DNA from: Ilyonectria destructans
Taxonomy: Eukaryota; Ascomycota; Sordariomycetes; Hypocreales; Nectriaceae
Direction of reading: 5' to 3'
Length of the DNA stretch: 64,000 bases
Assembly: GCA_020740775.1 (NCBI GenBank)
Contig: JAHEWK010000006.1
Coordinates: forward strand, 2,356,001 to 2,420,000
Part shown: positions 56,911-64,000 of the stretch, one piece after another
Layout of the letters: the number at the start of each line of letters is the position of its first letter
Numbering within the stretch: position 1 is the stretch's first letter
The notes under the pieces: generated by a model
Databases searched by the model: none
The model's input: only the letters and a program-made list of their open reading frames with translations
What the model was told of the DNA's origin: nothing
Translations under genes and position numbers: made by a program

Positions 56911-58497
56911 TTAGAGGGTCCCAACCATCAAGCTCTCGAGCATGCCTCCGGTCTGGCACGCCACCTGCGCTCGTTCGACCTCAACCTTAACTCTACGGTG
57001 CAGGGTGCGGAAACCTTCGTGAAGTTCCGCCGACCCGCCGACGAGCTCGGCGTACAGGTCAAGCAGGTGGAGGCCAACCTCGACGCACACGCTGACGTAC
57101 CTTGGGTCGAAGATGTGACTGCAGACCCATTTCAGGATTGGCTGGACCGTGTGTTCGTCCCGTGATTCGAGGGCATCTCGCAACGCGCTCCGATGACGGA
57201 GGGCGAGAAGGAGAGTGAGAACGTTGAGCGGCGAGTGCTCGGGCGAGTACTTGTCGAGGACCTGGTCAAGCGCACGCGCGTACCGGGCATGACGCAGGTC
57301 GCTCTGCCAAGGCCGCTCCTTCTTCTTAAACGTGCGAGGTTCATTCGCGATGACCACATCGGCTCCCTCGCCGACCATGTCAAGTCGCTTAGCGGCCGTG
57401 ACCCGACGCTTGCGCTTCTTCTTCTTGGCATCGTGTGACTCGATGGTTCCGGCCACAAGCGCGGACATCTCCTTCTCGCGCTCGGCTTCTCGGTTGGCTT
57501 CAAGGCCAGTGAGGCGGGTACGGAGGCTGAGGACACCAGACTGCATACCGACGGCAAGGTGACGGTCGCTGGACTCGGGGTCATCGCTTGAGGGGATGAC
57601 CTTGACCGACAGGACAGGAGATTGGTACTTGGTGCTCGAAACGACGTTCCAGCCAGTTGTCTCGAAAACTTTGACATGACCTTCCAGGCCACCACTGACG
57701 AGTCGTCGGCCATTGGAAGCAAGGCTCAGCGAGGTAACGGTCTTTTGGTGGTTGGTGATCATGTGCAGAGGCCGGGCAGCAACCAGGTCGAGAACGCTGA
57801 TGGAGTTCTCGGCGGCAGCTAGGACGGTCGTTCCCGAGGGCATCGACAGCACATCCTCAACCGGCGCGGCATGCTTGAAGGTCATGACAGCGCTGTTGCT
57901 TCCTGTCCTAGGATCCCAGAGCTTCACCGTAGAATCGTAACTACCCGAGATAATCATATTCGACATGGTGCCAGGCATGAAGTTTGCAGATCGGACGTAA
58001 TCGCTGTGGCCAACGAAAGTCGAGGTAGGATCATTGGTGGTGAGATCCCACAGGCGGACCGTCTTGTCATCGCTCGCACTCAGGAGTGTGGTAAGTTCGG
58101 TCGGCGAGAACTTGGTCGTCCAGACCGGCTGCTTGTGCGTGGCCCACGTCTTGAGAATCGCCCTCGAGTTGACGTCAAAGACCTGCATCTTGCCGGAGTC
58201 GTCACCAGCAACCAGCACGCGGCCGTCCTTCCGGATCTCTCCGCTGCGCGCAACATCGCCGAAGCGCGTGATGGTCTTGAGCAGCTTGCGCGTCCGGTTC
58301 GAGTAGATCTGGATGCGGGTGCCCGTCGTGACAGCAAACGAGTCGCTGTTGGACGAGATGTGGACGACGGGGTATGCGGTCGGCGACGTGATCAGGAGCT
58401 GGTTCTTGAACGTCTTCCAGTAGCGCTGCTCTGCTGTGACCGGCGTCGGCCCCGCGGGCAGCTTGAGCTGTGGGAGAGGGCCCACCTGAGCTGCCAT
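56911..58497 (-). CDS. UTP15: U3 snoRNP (t-UTP) WD40 protein Utp15
   Basis: Intronless, 528 aa, the family's usual length. Utp15 belongs to the t-UTP/UtpA subcomplex of the small-subunit processome, which binds nascent pre-rRNA, supports Pol I transcription and is needed for 18S rRNA maturation in the nucleolus. The first 60 residues (PVTAEQRYWKTFKN and PTAYPVVHISSN) are the typical Utp15 N-terminus. WD40 blades follow: VAGDDSGKMQVFDV, SASDDKTVRLWDL, SGSYDSTVKLWD and SGGLEGHVKVFE. A basic linker (KKKKRKRRVTAAKR) leads to the C-terminal helical Utp15 domain (YARALDQVLDKYSPE, then NVLTLLLALRHRSALRDAL). An overlapping plus-strand frame is a codon-bias shadow. Confidence 0.95.
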   Translation of the reverse strand: MAAQVGPLPQLKLPAGPTPVTAEQRYWKTFKNQLLITSPTAYPVVHISSNSDSFAVTTGTRIQIYSNRTRKLLKTITRFGDVARSGEIRKDGRVLVAGDDSGKMQVFDVNSRAILKTWATHKQPVWTTKFSPTELTTLLSASDDKTVRLWDLTTNDPTSTFVGHSDYVRSANFMPGTMSNMIISGSYDSTVKLWDPRTGSNSAVMTFKHAAPVEDVLSMPSGTTVLAAAENSISVLDLVAARPLHMITNHQKTVTSLSLASNGRRLVSGGLEGHVKVFETTGWNVVSSTKYQSPVLSVKVIPSSDDPESSDRHLAVGMQSGVLSLRTRLTGLEANREAEREKEMSALVAGTIESHDAKKKKRKRRVTAAKRLDMVGEGADVVIANEPRTFKKKERPWQSDLRHARYARALDQVLDKYSPEHSPLNVLTLLLALRHRSALRDALESRDEHTVQPILKWVCSHIFDPRYVSVCVEVGLHLLDLYAELVGGSAELHEGFRTLHRRVKVEVERAQVACQTGGMLESLMVGTL

Positions 58498-58951
58498 TGT
58501 TCGTGATGGTGATGGCTGGTGTTCGGTGGTGGTTGTTCGAGTTCAATGGGACTTGCAACGGGACTTGGCTGTGATATTTTTTTTCTCTGCGATAAGATTA
58601 GAATGGTTTGGGATGGCTGGCAGCGGAAGTCAACCGCGGGGCACCCAAAAGTATGCACTAGCCTTATTGGTTTAGCGCTATGCTCTGTTGCACACCCAGC
58701 TCCAACCCAACTGTAATGTGGTGTTCTCCAGGGCGACACAGAGAGGATTAAACATGTCAAGCTTGAGAAAAGAAAATGCCAATTGAAGTGACGGATGATG
58801 AATTATTTAGGTGATGATGACCAGCCTATCTATCCGATTGTACAATGCTCCCCTAATCCAGAACCCTCTGTATAGTAATAACGCCATTGAACCGTTCCGT
58901 TGATCTATATAATACACTTCACTTCATCCACTGCTCATTGCTTTCATTTCT
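58498..58951. promoter_or_regulatory. UTP15 promoter and 3' region of the C2 gene
   Basis: 454 bp between two minus-strand genes. It must hold the UTP15 promoter. The 60 bp before the UTP15 ATG (plus 58498-58560) are repetitive GGTGGTTG/GTGATG-type sequence. No other feature is seen. Confidence 0.45.
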
Positions 58952-61900
58952 TCAATAACCGCCTCTTCGTCGTGATCTACCCGTCCCAATGTCGATGTTT
59001 TGCATTTCCTCCATCAATGCGAGCTCGTTGCCACCACCGATTGCTCCGCTCATAAGCGGAAGTGGCACTTTCGCCGGAACCGGGGGCCCAGAGCCATATT
59101 GCGGTGCTCGATTCTCATTTTGTTGGTCCCAGGTACTTGCACGTGGCAGGCCTCGGGTTGGGGTGTATGAGCTCTGCCTGTGCTGGTAATTATCTGGGGA
59201 AATTGGTGCCAGAGGGCTGACCGCCGCCGGAGACGGCCCCGCAGAAGCTGGGTTGCGCTTTTGAAGGCGAGTCCGGCCTGCGCTCGCAGGGGGTGTGCGA
59301 GGCTCATCGGGAGTACCGTAGGGCAGAGTAGCCGACATCGAATGTCGACCAGATCGAGGAATCCTACGAGTGCTAGGTGGGAGAGGCTGCGCTCCGGAGA
59401 GGGCCGGCCTTGATCGTGGTTCCGGTTGATCCTGTTGCTTCGGCTCCGGCTCCGGCGCCCATGACTCGATAGGTAAGTGGTCAGACGGATCAACTTCCCG
59501 TCCATCATAAGTAATGATCTTTTTCGGCTCCGTTTTCAAGAAATCCGGCGCAGGGCTAGTCCCATCCCTGGAGGAGACAAGGCTGGGATTCAACTCATCG
59601 TACGAGTCGGGTCCGAATGGAATTGCAGACAACCTCCTAGCCTCTGTTGGAGGGGGAATGGGACTGACTGACTTCCGTCGGATCGTGTGCTGGGGGTTGG
59701 GGCTGGTTCGGGGATCGGGACTAGTCCGAGGATCAGGGGATATGCCTCGAGCGTGCGTCACTGGTGGCTCGGATCCAGTATTGTATGCGATAGCCCGTCG
59801 ATCGTATTTCTGTAGGGCATAGCTCTGAGATGCGTCCGGGGAATCACCATATCCTTGGTCGCCATATCCTTGGTAGGACTCGGTTCGTGCGCGGCCTCGT
59901 GGGGGCGTTGACACACTCTGTGAATGATGTCGCCCGCGGCGATCTTCATAGATACGATCCGTTACCTCCTGCGAGAGGCTTGGGTCTAGCCCTGGGACGA
60001 GAGATGCCGGCATCCCAGGCATTCCATGGCTGGATGAGCTTTGTATTTGCCGCGTTTCCAGTTCCATTCTGTGACCTGAATGTTGACTCTGGCTGCTATG
60101 CGAATTGTACGAGATTTGGCCCGGGCTTTTAGAAATCTCCCGAGCATGGACGGAGGAATGGTGAGGGACGATCTGGTACTGATTCTGCTCGTGCCCCGGA
60201 CTTCGAGAGTAGTCTTGGCCATGCGACGGGGATGCAGCTACCATTTGATATGAGTTCTGATCCTGACCTGGGCTTCGAGAGTAGTCTCGGCCATGGGATG
60301 GAGATGCGGCCACCATTTGATACGGATTCTGGTCCTGTCCAGGGCTTCGAGAGTAGTCACGACCATGGGATGGAGACGCAGCGACCATTTGATAATCCTG
60401 ATCATGTCCCGAGCTCCGAGAGAAGCCTCGGTCACGGGATTGAGACACAGCAACCATTTGATATGGGTTCTGATCTTGGTATTCCTGCGCTTGCTGCGAG
60501 GGCGAATAATCCTCCCGGAATGGAGAGCCACCTGGTGATCGACTCAAGTTAAGAGGAGCTGGGCTCGGAACCTTATCAAACAGCTCGTCTTGCTGTTGGA
60601 TCCGACTTTGCCTGTAGTTATTCGGGTGCTCCGGTACGTCCTCCACGGTGGGTTGCATCGATCGGTAATGGGGATCATAGTTCGCGTCGTAGGAGCTATG
60701 CCTGGGTGAAGTATCGTAATTCTGAGGCACAATCGCATTCGAGGGGGCCGAGTCGTAGCCTCGAAATGTTGGTCGACCCGGGTATGATGGCATCGAGTGT
60801 CTGTGAGCTTCGCTCCTCAAAACATCATGCCTCATGGGGTGCGAGGGCTTGGGCGGCGACGCATCGTAGGTGTTTCTCGGCACAAGCTCCTGGCCTCCGC
60901 TGTTGTGTCTGCTTCGATGCGCCGGTGGCGGCGGTGGACGTTCCTCTTCCATAGGGGGGAACTGCCTAGGGTCATCCATGGGCGGTGCGTCATAGACATC
61001 TTGCGGAGGGGCAAACTGGCCCCGATGATCCATCTGCTCCGGCTGTTGACTGGGGTATTTTGGGCTGTAATCCCGATCTTCGAGATGTCGTGGGGATGCC
61101 TCGTACGAAGGGTTCATCGAACGGCGAGCCCCACGTGGTACCTCACGAGGCGCCTCATTTCGCGTGGGGGTGACATACTCCTGCGGGGTCCCTCCATGAG
61201 GCGACGGGGAGTGATGCTCTGGGTGACGGGTTCGATGTGAGGGTGGTGTATGATATTCGACCGCCTGCAGCGGCGATTGGTTGGGAACGAAACTTCCTTG
61301 GGAGGCCTGTTTGGCGTGTGCCCGAGGTGGCGGGGTGTTTTGTTCGGGCGCTGGAGGGGCAGCTACTGCGGCTGGGGCAGGAGGCGCTTCGCCGGTGACG
61401 GGGTCAGATGGTAGAGGGCGCCTTTTCACGGGGGTCCTCTGCTTGACGGAGCCGTGCTCTGACTCTGCGGAAGCGGACTGCTTGGGCTTCACTGCTACAG
61501 GCTTCTCGGGCTTGGGCCGTGAGTCGTAGTAAGTGATTTCGATTCTGATCTCGCCGGCGTATTTTCCTCGGCAGCTGAGGGTCTGCCAAACATCTCTCTG
61601 GCCGCCGCCGGGGATGATGATGCCTCTGAGGTCAATCCACGATTCGCCGATCAGGTCGGTCTTCTTATCTTCGGCAAAGACGGAGATCTTGAGCTGGTAG
61701 TAATCGGGGGAGTCGTGGACGGTGAACCGGAGTTCCTGGTCCCTAGAGATATGATCAGTTGGAGCTCAGCCAAGTAAGCAAACAACACAAAGCCTTACCA
61801 TTTCGGCGTCTGTCCGCCGCGAACATCAGTCGTAGTCTTCTTTGCCTCCTTGCCTAGCCTGGCAGCACAGTAGGGATCCTGCTTGCCGATGGTCTTGCGG

Positions 61901-62031
61901 TTAGGCAGGTTCTTTGCTCGATCGACGATAGCAACGAGGGTTCCGACAATAGGCCCATCGACGGTCATGTCGGCAAAGATGCCCGCGGTATGAACGCCAT
62001 TGAGGGGGTTGATCTTGGCTTTGGTCGCCAT
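58952..62031 (-). CDS. C2-domain ingression protein, Fic1/Inn1-like
   Basis: Exons 61799-62031 and 58952-61742, with one 56-nt intron, give 1007 aa. The N-terminal roughly 150 residues form a C2 domain: GTLVAIVDRAKNLPN, KQDPYCAARLG, then WDQELRFTVHDS and KTDLIGESWIDL, ending YAGEIRIEITYYD. The rest is a long disordered Pro/Ser/Gln-rich region with many PxxP-type motifs. This is the architecture of fungal ingression proteins (S. pombe Fic1, budding yeast Inn1). These bind the F-BAR protein of the actomyosin ring through SH3-PxxP contacts and couple membrane ingression to septation. It is much longer than the yeast versions. Four to five tandem 24-residue units (DYQMVAASPSHGRDYSRSPG type) lie about two fifths to halfway along. 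The Met of MATKAKINP was chosen as start because the family's conserved sequence begins there; an in-frame ATG at 62055 adds eight residues. Confidence 0.88.
60180..60500 (-). repeat. 72-bp coding tandem repeats in the C2 gene
   Basis: The plus-strand block CTTCGAGAGTAGTC recurs at 60201, 60273 and 60345, exactly 72 bp apart, and in diverged form (CTCCGAGAGAAGCC) at 60414, 69 bp further on. Each unit encodes 24 residues (23 in the shortened one) around YQMVAASPSHG and DYSRSPG. The frame is kept throughout. Confidence 0.92.
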
Positions 62032-64000
62032 GATGGTGGTGTTCGCGCGCAGCACGGGTGGAGGGGGGTCGTAGAGTTCGAGGTGGGTTGTTTACATCGG
62101 CAGAACCCGTCTATCTTCAACTCGGCTCTTGGCGGTAAGGAACGACAATGGGCTTGTTTGTTGCAGAAGACGGAGGGAAGGACCGTCGGGGCAAACAAAG
62201 AAGACTAATAAGACCAACAATAATAAACGAAGGGAGCCCAAAAAGGTTGGAAACGGCCAGACAATGAGGGAGGGCGTGGGGAGAGAACGGGGATCGGGGA
62301 ATGGATGCAGGAAAGACAAGACAAGACGAGAGGCGGCGCGGCGGCGGGATAGAATGAGCTGCAGTAGTTAGTTAGTACAGGACTGGACCAAAGCCAGCCG
62401 TAGGAGGCAATGTTGTTGCGAGAATGAGGGATGAATGGAGGGATGGAGGGGCCTTGTTTCGCGGCCGGCGCGTGCAACGGGTCCGGATGTCGTAGCGTTG
62501 TATAGCCCAGGCTTGCGTGTGGTTGGGGGCTGAAAGCGGTATAGAGCGGGATAGAGGCTGCCTGCGCAGCGGTGCAGTGGGCCTTTGCGGGAGGCTGGGC
62601 TGAAAACGGGGGGGCTGGCGCGCGGTGCGGCAGGGGTTGTGGCGGGCTGTTGGAACTCTGAGGGAGCCTCCACCCACTGAGCTACAGGGGGAGCTACAGG
62701 GAAGCTTCCTAGTCCCAGGGGCGCTGCCAGGGCGTCGACGCGGCGGAGGGTCGCCTTTCGCTGCCCGTTGGCTGTCAGCGTGGCCAGTCGCCGGCGTCGA
62801 CATCAGGGGATCGACGAAGATGGGATGGGACGGGCACCACAACAATATCAAGGGCACACCAAGGGCACGCCACGGCACACCAAGAGGATCCATCAATAGG
62901 AGCCAGGGGAATCGTACATGCCGGGCCCTGATTCGCCCAGCCGAGCCCGGCATTCAGAGCTCGCATCACCCCCCGTGAGCTTAACTTGGGAATAAAGATG
63001 CGGATGTCACAATCCGAAGGATCCATCCCTCGCGAATGGCGAGACGTGCACCGCCATGCTGCTTCGCAACCCGAGTGCGCGTACAAACCTACGGCGTATA
63101 CGAAGTACTCATAGCAGCTGAAAAGTCTGCTCACAGCCACAGCGAATGCGAGAAACGAGCAATTAATCATCCCGAGCCTGCGGGCACTTGCGATTGCCAA
63201 GCCCTGGCTGACGACTCCTCGTAACGACAACCTGTAGCCTGGCGTCTGGTTTTTTCTTTCTTCTCTTCGGGCCTTGGTCTTAACGCTCAACGGCTATGGG
63301 CCTGTGGCATCAGAATTGGCGCCAAAGAATGGAGACTGGCCGCGTAGCCTAGGAAACCCAACGACACCGACGCTCACAGGCCCGCCGTCAGCTGCGTGAG
63401 ATGGCCCGATCTCGATTCTGTGGGGGAGGGAGAGTGGATGGAAAGGCTCTGTTCGCACGCAAGTCACCGGGGTCCACGAGCTCCACTGCTGTTGATTAGG
63501 CCCCAAGTTTCGAGCTTAGCCGTGTCCTTGGCGACGATGAGTTTGCATGCAAAAAAGATCAGACAGATCCACAGAGCGAGTGAGTGTCTCTGGACCCTGA
63601 GCAGCTGGAGATCGGTTGCAATGCAAGGGACACCAGGGTACGCAAGACATGATGACAGCCAGCGACCATCAGCATCATCGAGTCAGATCAAAATTGCCAT
63701 GTCTCCAATCCGCGGGAGAGGAACCATTGGACCGTCGTTCCCGATGGCGATTGTTGCTATGGGAGACAGAGCCCCATTCCATGGTATCGGCATCGTTTGA
63801 AGCTAGGGACGCCGCAGCTGCAGAGACCCATCCTCAGCTTCGGTAAATGGTCTCACGTTTCGCGGCACGCTGTTCTCCAGGACGCACTTATTATGCAGGT
63901 TTCACCTGTGAGGGATTCCAGAACTAGCGGAAGCGGTACACCCTGTTTACGAACGCAAGCAGTAAAATTGGGTCTCGAGATAGCCTCATCCTGGTCAGTC
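62032..64000. other. upstream region of the C2 gene, no gene seen
   Basis: About 2 kb with no supported gene to the window edge. The 300 bp nearest the C2 start are purine-rich on the plus strand, that is, a pyrimidine-rich leader for the minus-strand gene. A minus-strand fragment near 62657-62700 resembles a tRNA D-arm (TAGCTCAGTGGGTGGAG), but no complete cloverleaf follows. GC-rich open frames at 62372-62953 lack motifs. Confidence 0.45.

Noticed and set aside
62657..62700. tRNA D-arm-like sequence on the minus strand (TAGCTCAGTGGGTGGAG)
   Set aside because: No matching acceptor stem, anticodon arm or TTCGA-type T-loop follows, so it is at most a chance match or a fragment.
62372..62953. 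193-codon minus-strand frame upstream of the C2 gene
   Set aside because: GC-rich leader sequence with a Pro/Arg-rich translation and no motif.

Overview
The window is nuclear DNA of a filamentous ascomycete, most likely a Sordariomycete and plausibly Hypocreales. The signs are short introns (43-77 nt, one of 166 nt) with CTAAC-like branch sites, a dispersed intron-bearing tRNA gene, pyrimidine-rich leaders, and proteins with fungal family architectures (Zn2Cys6 regulator, DPR-motif dehydrin-like protein, MARVEL protein, Fic1-like C2 protein). The species assignment is inference only. I find fourteen protein genes I would defend, one tRNA gene, one retroelement gag relic and several repeats.

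Layout. 1-2.6 kb: tRNA-His(GTG) on the minus strand, a 14-bp minisatellite and a small inverted-repeat (MITE-like) element. 2.6-6.8 kb: 5-oxoprolinase. 10.0-11.1 kb: an NmrA-like reductase. 11.8-13.6 kb: an ADGF/CECR1-type adenosine deaminase (minus). 15.2-15.7 kb: a small secreted cysteine-rich protein, followed by a puzzling same-frame continuation. 16.4-18.4 kb: a peroxisomal acyl-CoA dehydrogenase (minus, ends SKL). 20.3-20.9 kb: a four-helix MARVEL protein. 22.5-23.8 kb: a DPR-repeat dehydrin-like protein. 23.9-28.0 kb: an accessory repeat island with a degraded LTR-retroelement gag, minisatellites, a long CT run and an AT-rich tract. 28.1-31.9 kb: a compact housekeeping block of ATG5, an ERCC8/CSA WD40 protein and a divergent uncharacterised nuclear-type protein.

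31.9-44.7 kb is a gene desert of about 12.8 kb. It ends in a long C/T-rich leader of a large Zn2Cys6 transcription factor (44.7-48.4 kb, five exons, 1151 aa). 50.5-56.0 kb: a DDX60-type DExH helicase (minus, six exons, 1754 aa), with one intron that appears to be GC-AG. 56.9-58.5 kb: UTP15. 59.0-62.0 kb: a C2-domain Fic1/Inn1-like cytokinesis protein with 72-bp coding repeats. 62.0-64.0 kb: its upstream region, without a recognisable gene.

The genes do not form a metabolic cluster. Most are single housekeeping or stress functions: glutathione turnover, purine salvage, fatty acid oxidation, autophagy, DNA repair, rRNA processing, cytokinesis and RNA surveillance. The parts least explained by known families are the open frame after the secreted protein, the phased FKVEAK-like repeat near 24 kb, the inverted-repeat element pair, and the desert upstream of the transcription factor. 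All exon boundaries were read by eye from splice signals and reading frame; none is backed by transcripts.
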